A DNA stretch of 64,000 nt from Novosphingobium sp. (GCF_027489515.1 NZ_JAIXZS010000015.1:1-64000); one strand, 5' to 3'. Shown: positions 1 through 10,115, counted from the stretch's first letter. Translations and numbers: made by a program. The notes: generated from the letters alone by a model not told the origin.

Positions 1-21
1 CTAATATTTCGTTGCTTATTC

Positions 22-36
22 GTTCCGCATTCGTTC
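22..36 (+). promoter_or_regulatory. LexA-binding SOS box of lexA
   Basis: A direct repeat GTTC (22-25), seven bases, GTTC (33-36) lies 21 bases before the lexA start codon. GTTC-N7-GTTC is the established SOS operator of alphaproteobacteria. Its place before lexA implies negative autoregulation. The spacer is CGCATTC, which shares the leading C and the ATT centre with two further boxes in this window (19820-19834 and 54826-54840). Confidence 0.88.
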
Positions 37-57
37 ACTAGATGGGAGTGCGCACGG

Positions 58-750
58 ATGCTCACGCGCAAGCAGCATGAACTGCTGACCTTCATTCAGA
101 CCCGCCTTGAGGATTCCGGCATCTCCCCCTCGTTCGAGGAAATGAAGGAAGCGCTCGACCTCAAATCGAAGTCTGGCGTGCATCGGCTGATTTCGGCGCT
201 GGAAGAGCGCGGCTTCATCCGCCGCTTGCCCAACCGTGCCCGCGCATTGGAAGTGATCCGTGACAGCGACGCCGGTGGTGCCAAGCCCGCCAGCCGGGCC
301 GCAGCCAATGCGCCCAGCGCACTAGCTCCGCTGCGCAATCCGGCGCCTGCTCGCGAACCGGCGAACGATGTGATCGAGATCCCGCTCCACGGCCGTATCG
401 CCGCGGGCGTTCCGATCGAAGCGCTGGAAGGCACCGCCACCCTCCCCGTCCCCGCCGCACTGCTCGGCTCGGGCGAACACTATGCGCTGGAAGTTTCCGG
501 TGACTCGATGGTCGAGGCCGGTATTCTCGATGGCGACTACGCCCTCGTGCGCCGCACCGACACGGCGCGGGATGGCGAGATCGTTGTCGCACTGGTGCGC
601 GGCGAGGAAGCGACACTCAAGTACCTACGGCGCGAGCGCGGCATGGTCCGGCTCGATCCGGCCAACGCGGCCTACGATCCGCAGTACTACCAGCCGCATG
701 AAGTGCAGGTGCAGGGCAAGCTCGCGGGGCTCCTGCGCCGCTATCACTGA
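58..750 (+). CDS. lexA: LexA repressor, SOS response transcriptional regulator
   Basis: LexA represses DNA-damage genes and is inactivated by RecA-stimulated self-cleavage. The 230-residue protein has an N-terminal winged helix (residues 1-65, starting [10 protein letters not shown]) and a C-terminal S24 peptidase domain. The scissile bond is probably Ala116-Gly117 in IAAGVP. The catalytic dyad is Ser150 (SGDSM) and Lys188 (ATLKYL). A linker rich in Ala and Pro (about 70-105) separates the domains and is longer than in E. coli, as usual in sphingomonads. The start is the ATG 21 bases after the SOS box. The gene converges on comEC and their 3' ends overlap by 7 bases. Confidence 0.97.
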   Translation: MLTRKQHELLTFIQTRLEDSGISPSFEEMKEALDLKSKSGVHRLISALEERGFIRRLPNRARALEVIRDSDAGGAKPASRAAANAPSALAPLRNPAPAREPANDVIEIPLHGRIAAGVPIEALEGTATLPVPAALLGSGEHYALEVSGDSMVEAGILDGDYALVRRTDTARDGEIVVALVRGEEATLKYLRRERGMVRLDPANAAYDPQYYQPHEVQVQGKLAGLLRRYH

Positions 751-2978
751 ACGGGTTTGGGGTCCGGCATTCCGGTAGCAACCGGGGCCGGACCCTGCCA
801 CTTCCTCCGGGGCTGATTGGGCGGCGGGCGGCGGAACCAGCCGTGCTCGCCTTGCGTCTCCGCCACGCTCCGCACCCGGCCCGAGACAAGATCGATCGCG
901 AGCCCGCCGGTCTGGGCAAGTAACGCGCGGTCGGCTTTCAGGAGCCGCGGTTTGCAGGCGGCAGGAAGACGGCGGTCTGCCACCACGATATCAGCCCGCG
1001 CGCATGCCGCGGCGAGCACGGGGATCGGTACCAGATACTTCCCGCGCGCCATGAGCAGATCGAACCGGCGCCCGCCGCGGATCAGCGCGATCGCGCAGAA
1101 ATCCAGATTGCAGCGCGCGCCCTTCCAGTCCTCCAGCGCGACCGCATCACCGGTCATCCCGGCGTTCTCCAGCAGCGCCGTGCGCGTATAGCTCTCCTCC
1201 CGCACCGCTCGCAGCACCAGCAGGTCCGGTCCCTCGCCGGTGATACCCACATGGTGCCCATCGCCCGAAATCAGTACATCGGGTGTGCGCGTCAGCAGCA
1301 GCGCAGCCATGCCCAGTCCGATAGGCGCAAAACCCCACAGCCGCACCCGCCCGCTCCACAGCGCCAGCCACAGCAGCCCCCCCACGAACAGCGCAAAGGT
1401 GCCGCCGCTCATCCCCGGCATCATCGTCACCGCACCCGGCTGGCCGGCCACGAGGTGCGCGAGCCATAGCAGCAGTTCGAGCGACTTGCCGACCGCCCAC
1501 CACGCTGGCGCCCCCAGCCCGAACAGATCCAGCGCGAGCGCCAGCGCAATCAACGGCATCGTCAGCACCGTCGTGAGCGGAATCGCGACCACGTTCGCCG
1601 CAGCGCCATAGATGCCGGCACGGTGGAAGTGGAACAAGCTGATCGGCATCAACGCCAGTTCGATGACAAGGCCCGTCAGCAGCAGCATGGCGATGTGCCT
1701 CCCCAGCCGCGTCAGGCGCCCCTCGTGGCTGTGCGAAAGGAAGGCCTTGGCCGGCGCCGAAGTGCTGAATGCGACGATGGCGATCACCGAGGCAAAGCTC
1801 ATCTGGAAGCTTGGCCCCAGCACCGCCTCGGGCCACAGCAACATGACGATGATCGCTGCCGTCGCCAGCAGCCGCAGCGAGAGCGGATCGCGCCCCAGCG
1901 CCAGCGCGGCCAGCACCAGCAAGGAGCCGGCCACAGACCGCACCGTCGGCACTTCAGCACCGGTCAGCAGTGTGTAGAACAGCCCGACACTGGCCCCGAC
2001 ACCAGCTGCCAGCAGCGGCAACCGCACCCTGAGCGCAATGAACGGGAACAGCGCAAGCAGCCGGATCGTCAGCAAATAGGCGCCCGCGATCACCGCGCTC
2101 ACGTGCAGGCCGCTGATCGAGAGCAAGTGCGTAAGGCCGGCATCGCGCATGGCCTCTTCATCACTTTCGGCAATTGCGCCGCGGTCACCGCTGGCGAACG
2201 CCGCCGCGATCGTGCCGGGGGAGCCCGACAGCTGCGCACGGACATGGTCGGCAAGCCGCTGCTGCCACTGCCTGAGCGACCAGCCTTCCTCGGCCGGCGC
2301 GACAATCGTGACTGGTCCGACCACGTTGCCGGTGGCGGCGAGGCCCTGGAACCATGCGGCACGGGCGAAATCGTAGGACCCGGGCAGCATCGGCGGGGCG
2401 GGCGGCATCAGCCTGGCGCGCATGCGCACTTCGGCGCCCTCGACCAGCGCCGGCGAGTCGCCTGTGTCGGGCAGGTTGAGCCGGACGAGCAGCGTCTCGC
2501 CGTGTCCCTCCACCTGCGCGCGGACGAGCAGACGCACCCGATCGCGCGCGCCTTCGACCTGCCGGTCAAGCACACGGCCCTGCACCATAGCGACTTCGGG
2601 CCGCGCGATTCCGGGCTGACCGACCATCGCCGACTTGATCCAGATGGTGGTGCAGCCCGCACCCAGCATCAGCGCCATGCCGATGACGGCCGCGCGCAGA
2701 TAGCCGAGGTCACCATCACCGGCGATCATCAGCCCGCCCATCGCCGCCGCACCGCACAATGCGATGAAGCCCGCCCATTGCCACGGCCCCGGCAACACCG
2801 CCCAGCAAGCGATTCCAAGCGCAAAGCCCACCGCCAGCCATGGCCCGCGTTCGAACGGGTGGGCGCCAAGGAACGCCTCGATGGTGCGGTGCATGCTGGA
2901 CAAGGCGGCGAGTTTGTCCCAGAGGCGTGTCCGCCGCGAAGCAGGTTCGCCAAGAGGTTGGGCCAGTGTCGGCGGCAT
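744..2978 (-). CDS. comEC: ComEC/Rec2 family DNA-uptake channel protein
   Basis: Inner-membrane protein of the ComEC/Rec2 family, which forms the channel for single-stranded DNA in natural transformation. It is about 744 residues long. An N-terminal DUF4131-type region is followed by a long multi-helix competence domain with the family signature [11 protein letters not shown] in the middle of the protein. The C-terminal part keeps only a reduced beta-lactamase-like tail. I prefer the ATG at 2978 (MPPTLAQP); an ATG at 3014 would overlap gltX. The gene is divergent from gltX, with 29 bases between starts, and convergent with lexA. I see no other competence gene in the window, so whether the cell is transformable cannot be judged. 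Confidence 0.9.
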   Translation of the reverse strand: MPPTLAQPLGEPASRRTRLWDKLAALSSMHRTIEAFLGAHPFERGPWLAVGFALGIACWAVLPGPWQWAGFIALCGAAAMGGLMIAGDGDLGYLRAAVIGMALMLGAGCTTIWIKSAMVGQPGIARPEVAMVQGRVLDRQVEGARDRVRLLVRAQVEGHGETLLVRLNLPDTGDSPALVEGAEVRMRARLMPPAPPMLPGSYDFARAAWFQGLAATGNVVGPVTIVAPAEEGWSLRQWQQRLADHVRAQLSGSPGTIAAAFASGDRGAIAESDEEAMRDAGLTHLLSISGLHVSAVIAGAYLLTIRLLALFPFIALRVRLPLLAAGVGASVGLFYTLLTGAEVPTVRSVAGSLLVLAALALGRDPLSLRLLATAAIIVMLLWPEAVLGPSFQMSFASVIAIVAFSTSAPAKAFLSHSHEGRLTRLGRHIAMLLLTGLVIELALMPISLFHFHRAGIYGAAANVVAIPLTTVLTMPLIALALALDLFGLGAPAWWAVGKSLELLLWLAHLVAGQPGAVTMMPGMSGGTFALFVGGLLWLALWSGRVRLWGFAPIGLGMAALLLTRTPDVLISGDGHHVGITGEGPDLLVLRAVREESYTRTALLENAGMTGDAVALEDWKGARCNLDFCAIALIRGGRRFDLLMARGKYLVPIPVLAAACARADIVVADRRLPAACKPRLLKADRALLAQTGGLAIDLVSGRVRSVAETQGEHGWFRRPPPNQPRRKWQGPAPVATGMPDPKPVQ

Positions 2979-3007
2979 GACGTGGATTAGGAAGGATCGC
3001 GCCCGCA

Positions 3008-4477
3008 ATGGCAAGCGCCAGTGACACCGTTTCTGCAGGATCAGGCGCGGGCGCTGCTGCTGTGCGTGGACGCGTGGTCACGCGCTTTGCTCCCTCGCCC
3101 ACCGGCTACCTGCACATCGGTGGCGCCCGTACGGCGCTGTTCAACTGGCTCTTTGCGCGGCATCACGGCGGGACTTACCTCCTGCGCATCGAGGACACCG
3201 ACCGCGCCCGCTCGACCGAGCCGGCGATCGAGGCGATCTTCGACGGCCTCAACTGGCTGGGCCTTGGCGGTGACGAGGAGCCGGTGTTCCAGTTCGCACG
3301 GTCCGAACGGCATGCCGAAGTAGCGCACAAGCTGCTGGAGGCAGGCCACGCCTATCGCTGCTACCTCACGCAGGAAGAACTGGCCGCCCGCCGCGCCGCC
3401 GCGCAGGCCGAGCGCCGCCCCTTCCGCATCGAGAGCGAATGGCGCGATGCCGACCCGGCGACATGGCCCGAAGGCCAGCCATGGGTCGTCCGCATCAAGG
3501 CGCCGCGTGAGGGCGCCACGACGATTCCGGACCTCGTGCAGGGCCCGATCACGGTACAGAACGCTGAGATCGACGATTACGTCATCCTGCGCTCGGACGG
3601 CACGCCGACCTACATGCTTGCGGTGGTTGTCGACGATCATGACATGGGCGTCACCCACGTGATCCGCGGCGACGACCATATCAACAACGCCTTCCGCCAG
3701 ATCGTCATCATCCGCGCGATGCAGGCGGTCGAGGGTTCCGGCTGGGAAGATCCAGCCTACGCTCATATTCCGCTGATCCACGGGGCGGACGGGGCCAAGC
3801 TCTCCAAGCGTCACGGCGCGCTGGGCGTCGATGCCTATCGCGACGAACTGGGGCTCCTGCCGGAGGCGGTCTTCAACTACCTGCTGCGGCTTGGCTGGGG
3901 CCACGGCGATGCCGAGATTATCAGCCGCGAGCAGGCGGTCGAGTGGTTCGAGATCGGCGATGTCGGCAAGGGCGCGGCGCGCTTCGACCTCAAGAAGCTC
4001 CAGAGCTTCAACGGCCACTACATCCGCGAGGCGGAAGATGCGCGGCTGGCGGCGCTGGTGGCGCAGCGCATTGGCGCGCTTGGCCATGCAGAGCTTGCGC
4101 TCCTGATCCAGGCGATGCCGGTGCTGAAGGTGCGTGCGGCGGACCTCAACGAACTCGCCGCCGGCGCGCGTTTCCTCTTCGCGCAGCGGCCGCTGGCGCT
4201 CGATGAGAAGGCATCCGGCCTGCTCTCGGACGATGCGCGCGCGCTGCTTGGCGCGATGGTTGAGCGGCTTGCCGCCGAGGAATGGACAGCCGGTGCACTA
4301 GAGGCTTCACTCAAGGCCATGGCTGAGGAGCGTGGGCTCGGGCTCGGCAAGCTCGCGCAGCCCCTGCGCGCCGCGCTGACGGGGACGACTACCTCGCCGG
4401 GGATTTTCGACGTACTGGTACTTCTGGGACGAGACGAGTCGCTCGCCCGGATCGCGGACCAGGCCGGCGCGGCATAG
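3008..4477 (+). CDS. gltX: Glutamyl-tRNA synthetase
   Basis: Charges tRNA-Glu with glutamate (class I aminoacyl-tRNA synthetase, cytoplasm). The 489-residue protein shows the HIGH-type signature as HIGG at residues 36-39 after [10 protein letters not shown], and the KMSKS-type loop as KLSKRHG near residue 263. The C-terminal anticodon-binding helical domain is complete, ending in the typical [16 protein letters not shown] region. The start ATG is preceded by AGGAAGGA about 10 bases upstream. The first 20 residues form an Ala/Ser-rich extension. Alphaproteobacteria often carry two gltX paralogues, one of which makes Glu-tRNA-Gln; from this window I cannot tell which one this is. Confidence 0.96.
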   Translation: MASASDTVSAGSGAGAAAVRGRVVTRFAPSPTGYLHIGGARTALFNWLFARHHGGTYLLRIEDTDRARSTEPAIEAIFDGLNWLGLGGDEEPVFQFARSERHAEVAHKLLEAGHAYRCYLTQEELAARRAAAQAERRPFRIESEWRDADPATWPEGQPWVVRIKAPREGATTIPDLVQGPITVQNAEIDDYVILRSDGTPTYMLAVVVDDHDMGVTHVIRGDDHINNAFRQIVIIRAMQAVEGSGWEDPAYAHIPLIHGADGAKLSKRHGALGVDAYRDELGLLPEAVFNYLLRLGWGHGDAEIISREQAVEWFEIGDVGKGAARFDLKKLQSFNGHYIREAEDARLAALVAQRIGALGHAELALLIQAMPVLKVRAADLNELAAGARFLFAQRPLALDEKASGLLSDDARALLGAMVERLAAEEWTAGALEASLKAMAEERGLGLGKLAQPLRAALTGTTTSPGIFDVLVLLGRDESLARIADQAGAA

Positions 4478-4561
4478 ACTGTAACTTTCCGGGTTCAGGC
4501 CCGAACCGAAGCAAGACGGCCGCGTGCCGCACAGGTTGAAGAATAAAGAGGAGGCTAGAGC

Positions 4562-5848
4562 GTGAGCGACAACCAGGCGACCTTGAACGACGGCAGCAAG
4601 GCCATCACGATGCCGATCAAGAGCGGCACGATCGGTCCGGACGTCATCGACATTCGCAAGCTCTATGCCGAGACCGGCAAGTTTACCTACGATCCGGGCT
4701 TTACCAGCACGGCAAGCTGCGACAGCGCGCTGACCTACATCGACGGTGACGAGGGCGTGTTGCTTCACCGCGGCTATCCGATCGGCCAGCTGGCCGAGCA
4801 TTCGAGCTTCATGGAAGTGAGCTACCTGATGCTCAACGGCGAGCTGCCCTCGGCCGACGAGCTTGCGCAGTTCACCCGCACGATCACCCGCCACACCATG
4901 GTCCATGAGCAGCTTTCGGTGTTCTATCGCGGCTTCCGCCGTGACGCGCACCCGATGGCCATCATGTGCGGCGTCGTCGGCGCACTTTCGGCGTTCTACC
5001 ACGACTCGACCGACATCTCGGACCCCGAGCAGCGCAAGATTTCCGCGCACCGCCTGATCGCCAAGATGCCGACGATCGCGGCGATGGCCTACAAGTATTC
5101 GGTCGGCCAGCCCTTCGTCTATCCGCGCAACGACCTTTCCTACACCGGCAACTTCCTGCGCATGACCTTCGCGGTGCCGGCGGAGGAATACGAGGTGAAC
5201 CCGGTGGTCGAGCGCGCGCTGGACCGCATCTTCATTCTCCACGCCGACCACGAGCAGAATGCCTCGACCTCGACCGTCCGTCTGGCCGGTTCCTCGGGCG
5301 CCAATCCTTTTGCCTGCATCGCGGCCGGCATCGCCTGTCTGTGGGGCCCGGCGCATGGCGGCGCGAACGAAGCAGCGCTCAACATGCTCAAGGAAATCGG
5401 CACGCCGGACCGCATCCCGCACTACATCGCGCGCGCCAAGGACAAGAACGATCCGTTCCGCCTGATGGGCTTCGGCCACCGCGTCTACAAGAACTACGAC
5501 CCGCGCGCGACGGTCATGCAGCAGACGGTGCGTGAGGTGTTTGCCTCGCTCAAGGTCACCGATCCGCTGTTCGAGACCGCGCTGCGGCTCGAGGAACTGG
5601 CGCTGAGCGACCCGTACTTCATCGAGAAGAAGCTGTTCCCGAACGTCGACTTCTATTCGGGCATCATCCTCTCGGCGATCGGCTTCCCGACCGCAATGTT
5701 CACGGCGCTCTTCGCGCTCGCCCGCACCGTGGGCTGGGTCGCGCAGTGGAACGAAATGATCAGCGACCCCGGCCAGAAGATCGGCCGCCCGCGCCAGCTC
5801 TACACGGGGCCCGCGGCGCGCGACTACGTTCCTGTCGACAAGCGCTAA
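4562..5848 (+). CDS. gltA: Citrate synthase (type II)
   Basis: Condenses acetyl-CoA with oxaloacetate to citrate at the entry of the TCA cycle. The 428-residue protein has the usual length of the hexameric Gram-negative type II enzyme. The catalytic region reads [15 protein letters not shown] near residue 305, and the [10 protein letters not shown] region precedes it. The start is GTG, with a strong AGGAGG site seven bases upstream. The gene is complete and follows gltX after 84 bases. Those bases hold an inverted repeat (GGTTC at 4492, GAACC at 4503) that could be a weak hairpin. Confidence 0.97.
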   Translation: MSDNQATLNDGSKAITMPIKSGTIGPDVIDIRKLYAETGKFTYDPGFTSTASCDSALTYIDGDEGVLLHRGYPIGQLAEHSSFMEVSYLMLNGELPSADELAQFTRTITRHTMVHEQLSVFYRGFRRDAHPMAIMCGVVGALSAFYHDSTDISDPEQRKISAHRLIAKMPTIAAMAYKYSVGQPFVYPRNDLSYTGNFLRMTFAVPAEEYEVNPVVERALDRIFILHADHEQNASTSTVRLAGSSGANPFACIAAGIACLWGPAHGGANEAALNMLKEIGTPDRIPHYIARAKDKNDPFRLMGFGHRVYKNYDPRATVMQQTVREVFASLKVTDPLFETALRLEELALSDPYFIEKKLFPNVDFYSGIILSAIGFPTAMFTALFALARTVGWVAQWNEMISDPGQKIGRPRQLYTGPAARDYVPVDKR

Positions 5849-5878
5849 GGCGCCGCCAGACACCTTGAGGAGAGCGAA

Positions 5879-6070
5879 ATGACCTTGATCCTGCGCGTGA
5901 TTGGCCTGCTCGCCCTCCTCATGGGCCTTCTTTGGATGGGTCAGGGAGCCGGCCTCATCATGTGGCCGGCGTCCAGCTTCATGCTGGAGCAGAAAGTCTG
6001 GATCCTCTGGGGCGGCGTGCTGGCCGCGGTGGGCGCCGGACTGCTCTTGCTGGCGCAGCGCCGCCGCTGA
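5879..6070 (+). CDS. Small two-helix membrane protein of unknown function
   Basis: The 63-residue protein consists almost only of two hydrophobic helices (about residues 3-25 and 40-58) and ends in a positively charged RRR tail, so it is predicted to sit in the inner membrane. A good ribosome site (TTGAGGAGAG) precedes the ATG, and the gene follows gltA by 30 bases in the same direction, so it may be co-transcribed. I do not recognise the family. Small 2TM proteins of this kind are common in sphingomonads and usually uncharacterised. Confidence 0.8.
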   Translation: MTLILRVIGLLALLMGLLWMGQGAGLIMWPASSFMLEQKVWILWGGVLAAVGAGLLLLAQRRR

Positions 6071-6086
6071 ACGTCTGGTCGTCCGG

Positions 6087-7493
6087 TCAGGCGGCGCGAT
6101 CTGGCGGAAGAGTGAGCTCGAAGCGCGCGCCCTCGCCCGCTGCGCTGGTCACCTTGAGATCGCCGCCCATGGCACGCGCCAGATGGCGCGAGATGTAGAG
6201 GCCGAGGCCAGTCCCGCCATCGCCGCTGCGGCCGAGCCGCTCGAACTTGTCGAACACGCGCTCGGCCTGCTCGGGGGTGAGACCGTGCCCCTCATCCTGC
6301 ACCGCAATCCAGGCGCCGCGCGCATCGAGCCCGCAGGCGAGCGTGACCGTGGAGCCCGCCGGACCATAGCGGATCGCATTGGTGACAAGATTGAGAAGAA
6401 CCTGCAGCACGCGGCGAAATTCGCCGATCGCGGGGACACGGATGTCCGCTGCAGGGGTCTTCAGCGTAATGCCGCGTTCCTGCGCGCGCACTGAAAGGAT
6501 GCCTGCCGCGCGCCGCGCGCAATCAGCGAGATCGATCTGGTCCGGCGCCGGGGCAAAACCGGGCGCCTCGACCGCTTCGAGGTCGGCGAGGTCTTCGATG
6601 AGGCTCATCAGATGGCGGCCGGCCTCGGCGATATCGTGCGCATAGCTTGCGTACTCGTCGGCCAGCGGGCCGGCGAGCCGAGTCCGGATCGTCTCGGCAT
6701 TGGCGATGATCCGGGTGATCGGCTGGCGCAGCGCAGGCGCAAGATCGCGGCCGAGCAGGCGATTCCAGCCGGGCGGCTGGTCTTCTTCGCCCCGGGTTGC
6801 GGCCGTGGCTGCCGGGCCGGCAGGAAGTGTCTCGATCGCCTCGGGGATTGCCAGCAGCACAAAACCGCCCTGCCCGCGTGGCAAGATCCGCGCGCGCCAG
6901 CCACGCGCCGATCCCTCGACCGTGAACGGCGCATCATCGAGCAGCCGCCAATGGAGCGGCCCCTGCCGCGCCGTCATGAGATCGCTCACCAACTCGATCT
7001 TCACGAAATCGGTCCAATACTTTCCACGCCCTGTTTCCAGCGCGGCGGCGAGGCCGGCCAGATCGTCCGCGCGAACATCAGCAACGATCACGCGCTGGGC
7101 GTCGTCGAGCAGTATCTCCGCCTCAGCGAGGTGATGCAGCAGCACATCAGGCACCGGCGGTTCTGCAGCCGCTTCCTCGCCCCGATGCCACTGGCTGAGC
7201 TCGATCGCGGTACCCTCGCCTTGCGGCGACACGCAGGCAAAGGCGCTGACCGGATGCCCATCGTCGAACGAGAGGATTGTGCGCGAGGCCGGTTGCCCGG
7301 TCCGGCGCACGCGGCGCACAAGGGCCAGAAGCGCCGGCATCGCGATGGCACCCGGCACGCCGGTGCCCGAGCGCATCTGGAAGCCCGCCAGCGGCTCGTC
7401 GGCCGCGATCAGCCGGTCTTCGCCATCGGTGCGGGCACGGATCAAGCCGCCGGGCGTCGTCGGAGCGGCGCCTTCCTCGCGCAGCGCGCTCAT
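6087..7493 (-). CDS. Histidine-kinase-like protein lacking the phospho-accepting His
   Basis: The 468-residue protein has a C-terminal GHKL ATPase domain with all boxes visible: N box NLVTNAIRYG, G1 DEGHGL, G2 GTGLGL. In the preceding DHp-like helix the H-box reads APALRQPIT where SHELRTPL is expected; Pro253 (codon CCT at 6735-6737, minus strand) stands in place of the His. The N-terminal 240 residues resemble no sensor domain I know and have no membrane segments, so the protein is probably cytoplasmic. The start ATG overlaps the stop of the upstream gene (ATGA, 7490-7493), implying translational coupling. It may bind ATP and act as a scaffold or on a partner rather than autophosphorylate. 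Confidence 0.8.
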   Translation of the reverse strand: MSALREEGAAPTTPGGLIRARTDGEDRLIAADEPLAGFQMRSGTGVPGAIAMPALLALVRRVRRTGQPASRTILSFDDGHPVSAFACVSPQGEGTAIELSQWHRGEEAAAEPPVPDVLLHHLAEAEILLDDAQRVIVADVRADDLAGLAAALETGRGKYWTDFVKIELVSDLMTARQGPLHWRLLDDAPFTVEGSARGWRARILPRGQGGFVLLAIPEAIETLPAGPAATAATRGEEDQPPGWNRLLGRDLAPALRQPITRIIANAETIRTRLAGPLADEYASYAHDIAEAGRHLMSLIEDLADLEAVEAPGFAPAPDQIDLADCARRAAGILSVRAQERGITLKTPAADIRVPAIGEFRRVLQVLLNLVTNAIRYGPAGSTVTLACGLDARGAWIAVQDEGHGLTPEQAERVFDKFERLGRSGDGGTGLGLYISRHLARAMGGDLKVTSAAGEGARFELTLPPDRAA

Positions 7494-8446
7494 GGGCACG
7501 GCTCGGCCAGCAGCGTCGCGGCCTCGCTGGGGGAGAGTTCGGTATAGCCCTGCGGCAGTTCGGCCTCGGGATGAAATGCCAGCGCAGCGGCCGCGACGCC
7601 TGCCGGCGCAAGACCGCAAGCCCTGAGTGCCAGTACGAGGCGGGGCAACTGGCCGTCGATCGTCGCAATGATCGCCCCCTCGCGGCTGAGTCCGGAGCCG
7701 CGGGCCAGCGCAGTCAGGAACAGCGCGACGCCGGCCTGGTCAATATCGAGTGCGGCGCCCGCCCGGTCTCCCATCGCATCGAGCACACGGCCCATCTGGG
7801 CGAGCCGCGAACGGCTCTCGTCGATTTCTGTCCGGACGCTGCGGTCGGCGATCAAGGCATAAGCTTCGGCTGAGGCATCGAGGCCGACGTGTGCGCGCAG
7901 AGTGACGAGCGCGATGTGGACGAGATCGCCGGGCAGTTCGCCAAGTGGCAGCTGCATCCGGCGCCGGTTTTGGCAGAAGCGGGCCTGCGCGGCGAGAAGG
8001 TTCATCGCCGCGGCCGAGCTGGCGGCGTCGGGATCGCTCATCCGCGCCTGGAGCAGTGGTGGCAGGACGGGATCAAGCGCGCGGCTGCGTTCCAGGCGGA
8101 CCGTCCAATGCCACTCAAGCGCGAGTGTGTGGAAATGCTCGAGGAAGGCGGGGTTGTCAGCCAGCACGTGCGCAAGCTCGTCGGCAGCCTCGTGCGCCCA
8201 GCCCTCCGGTTCGGCATGACCTGCGGCGGCCGCCAGCGCGACCACCAGCTGGCGCGCGAGGTCGACGAACATGCCGCGCACCCGCGCGACGATCTCGTCG
8301 CTGAAGATCGAGTTGTCATCGCTGCGCAGGAGATGGCGCAGGATCGGCACGACATGCGCAGCCGCACCGCGCGCGGCGGCGATATCCTGCGCCATCGGCG
8401 AGGCGCTCGCGCTTGCCTGGGCGCCGGAAGGTGCGGGTGTGGCCAT
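7490..8446 (-). CDS. Conserved hypothetical protein coupled to a kinase-like gene
   Basis: The 318-residue, Ala-rich, predicted helical protein has no signal peptide or membrane segment. The first 20 residues are low-complexity (Ala, Ser, Pro). I do not recognise a domain with confidence; a distant relation to DUF2336-type alphaproteobacterial proteins is possible but unproven. Its stop codon overlaps the start of the histidine-kinase-like gene by four bases, so the two products are probably made in fixed ratio and may interact. The start ATG at 8446 follows a 51-base gap from the next gene upstream on the same strand. Confidence 0.75.
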   Translation of the reverse strand: MATPAPSGAQASASASPMAQDIAAARGAAAHVVPILRHLLRSDDNSIFSDEIVARVRGMFVDLARQLVVALAAAAGHAEPEGWAHEAADELAHVLADNPAFLEHFHTLALEWHWTVRLERSRALDPVLPPLLQARMSDPDAASSAAAMNLLAAQARFCQNRRRMQLPLGELPGDLVHIALVTLRAHVGLDASAEAYALIADRSVRTEIDESRSRLAQMGRVLDAMGDRAGAALDIDQAGVALFLTALARGSGLSREGAIIATIDGQLPRLVLALRACGLAPAGVAAAALAFHPEAELPQGYTELSPSEAATLLAEPCP

Positions 8447-8497
8447 CGTTGCCAGCCTTAGTCCGTGCTGGTTAATTCGGGGTTAGGCGGCGCGCGC

Positions 8498-9769
8498 TCA
8501 TGCGGCCCGCCCGCCGTCTCCGGGACTGGTCCGTACCGGCTCGTCGGCCTTTGCGGCAAGGAGGAACCCGGCGACCAGCAACGCTATCACCAGCGCCCGC
8601 AGCACGAAATCGAACGGGAACAGGATGCTGGAAACCGTCAGCAGCGCGCCGATCACGAAGCGGTCGCCCAGCCACCAAATCCACGCCTCGCCCGGTCGCA
8701 GGCGTTGGAGCAGCCGCAGCAGCATGAACAGCACGACCGGGGGAAACCAGGCGATGCCCCACGGCACGCCTGTGACCGCCGGTATCTCGCTTCGCCATGC
8801 GCAGAGCGTGATGAACATGCCGTCGAGAACCCAGTCGGCGAGATGGTCAAGCGGCGCACCGTCCGACCAAGAAATCAGCGAATCCCGCTCGACCCGCGCG
8901 AGGAGGCTGGCCACCTGATGCACCAGCCAGGCCACTGCCAGCATCGCAAAGCCGGCGCCGGTCCACCCGAACCAGCCCGCACCGGTCCCCAGCAGCGCCA
9001 TGACGACCGCGCCAAGCGCAATCACATAAGGCCGTGTGCCGGCATGCAGCAGCGCGGGGCCGAGCATCCGCACGATGCCGGCGGCAATCCACGAACCCGG
9101 CGAGCGCACTTCGGCGCCGGCGGTGTGGAGCCGCACCCAGCCGGGCTCGGCGCGGTGTGCCTCGGCCTCGTCGCGGATCAGGCGCCAGCGGCCCTGATCG
9201 AGCAGAAGCGCGGGAAGCTCGCGCTGGATGATGCGCGCCTGTGAGGCAATCCGCAGCAGCGCCGAGCCCGGGTTCCAATCGCCCGGCAGATCGCCCAGCG
9301 CGGCAATCAGCTTGCCCGGCAGCAGCATGGCCCCCGCGCCCGCATTGTTGATATCGATCCGTTCGAAGCCCAGCGGCAGCCCCGTTTCAACCGGCAAGGT
9401 CAGTACCACCGGACCGTCGCCCAGCAGGCGCAGCGCATCCTCGGGCATGGCAAGAAGCCCCTCGCCCAGCACCAGCAATTCGTCCTCGGCCGCGACGAGG
9501 GGTGCGAGCGCCCGTGCCGATGCGATGACATGAAACCGCGCGCCGCCCGCTTCCGCCGCATGCTGCAGCGCGACGAGGTCGTTCGTGAGCGTTTCAGCGA
9601 GAACCACGATACGCGAGCAGCCGAGCGCCATGGCCAGGCCCAGCTGGTGGCGCAGGATCGAGCGTCCACCGATTGGCAGCAGGCCGCGAAGACCCTGTGG
9701 CTCGCCCTGAGCGGCGTCCATCAACGACAGCAATGCAACCCGCAAGGCGGCGACCTCCCTTTGCCCCAT
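8498..9769 (-). CDS. Nucleotidyltransferase-like / CDP-alcohol phosphotransferase-like membrane protein
   Basis: The 423-residue protein seems to have two parts. Residues 1-200 look like a Rossmann-type sugar/alcohol nucleotidyltransferase domain (LLPIGGRSILRHQL near 30-43, then VVLAE). Residues 245-410 hold about five hydrophobic helices and half of the CDP-alcohol phosphotransferase motif: G304-x3-D308-x3-D312 is intact, but the DxxDGxxAR half reads HQVASLLAR, so both first Asp residues are missing. The arrangement recalls bifunctional IPCT-DIPPS enzymes of inositol lipid synthesis. The ATG at 9769 is chosen; a TTG at 9796 would add nine residues. No good ribosome site is visible for either. 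Confidence 0.7.
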   Translation of the reverse strand: MGQREVAALRVALLSLMDAAQGEPQGLRGLLPIGGRSILRHQLGLAMALGCSRIVVLAETLTNDLVALQHAAEAGGARFHVIASARALAPLVAAEDELLVLGEGLLAMPEDALRLLGDGPVVLTLPVETGLPLGFERIDINNAGAGAMLLPGKLIAALGDLPGDWNPGSALLRIASQARIIQRELPALLLDQGRWRLIRDEAEAHRAEPGWVRLHTAGAEVRSPGSWIAAGIVRMLGPALLHAGTRPYVIALGAVVMALLGTGAGWFGWTGAGFAMLAVAWLVHQVASLLARVERDSLISWSDGAPLDHLADWVLDGMFITLCAWRSEIPAVTGVPWGIAWFPPVVLFMLLRLLQRLRPGEAWIWWLGDRFVIGALLTVSSILFPFDFVLRALVIALLVAGFLLAAKADEPVRTSPGDGGRAA

Positions 9770-9809
9770 GGTAGGGCGGCAGGGCGATAATGCCAAGCTT
9801 GGCCGCGTC

Positions 9810-10115
9810 TTAGCCGGTGGGTTCGATCGAATCGAGCGCTGCAGCGATCTGGCGCAGGACCGTCGGCTCGCCGGGAGCGCCGCGCAAGGCGTGATCGGCC
9901 AGGGCGATCAGCTCATCGGCGTGGAAAGTCGCCGCAAGGCTTTTGAGGCGCATCGCCGCCATTTCCCAATTGCCGTCGCAGCGCGAACGGCCGAGCAAGT
10001 CAAGCTGGCGGCGTGCGCTTTCGACAAAAGCAGCGCGCAGTTCGCGAAACAGCTCGGCATCATCACCGGTCGCTACTGCCAGGTGGGCATCGATCGCATC
10101 GCCAAGGTAAGCCAT
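9810..10115 (-). CDS. Hpt-domain-like small protein without the phospho-accepting His
   Basis: The 101-residue soluble protein resembles a histidine phosphotransfer (Hpt) helical bundle: an amphipathic start (LFRELRAAFVESARRQLDLL) followed by a helix AAMRLKSLAATFHADELIALADHA. In Hpt proteins this helix reads AHxLKGxxxxxG; here Met55 takes the place of the His. It therefore cannot serve as a standard phosphotransfer protein. It is the first gene of the leftward group and is divergent from the large coiled-coil gene at 10187. The start ATG is at 10115. The Hpt assignment is by pattern only; a generic helical protein is the alternative. Confidence 0.62.
   Translation of the reverse strand: MAYLGDAIDAHLAVATGDDAELFRELRAAFVESARRQLDLLGRSRCDGNWEMAAMRLKSLAATFHADELIALADHALRGAPGEPTVLRQIAAALDSIEPTG

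Noticed and set aside
1623..2990. 455-residue plus-strand open frame
   Set aside because: Antisense of comEC, rich in Gln/His/Arg, with no domain; the minus strand encodes a clear ComEC.
4492..4507. GGTTC-N6-GAACC before gltA as an SOS site
   Set aside because: The half sites are inverted with a six-base gap; the alphaproteobacterial LexA site is a direct repeat with seven bases between.
4307..5863. 518-residue minus-strand open frame
   Set aside because: Antisense of gltA and the gltX end; no family pattern.
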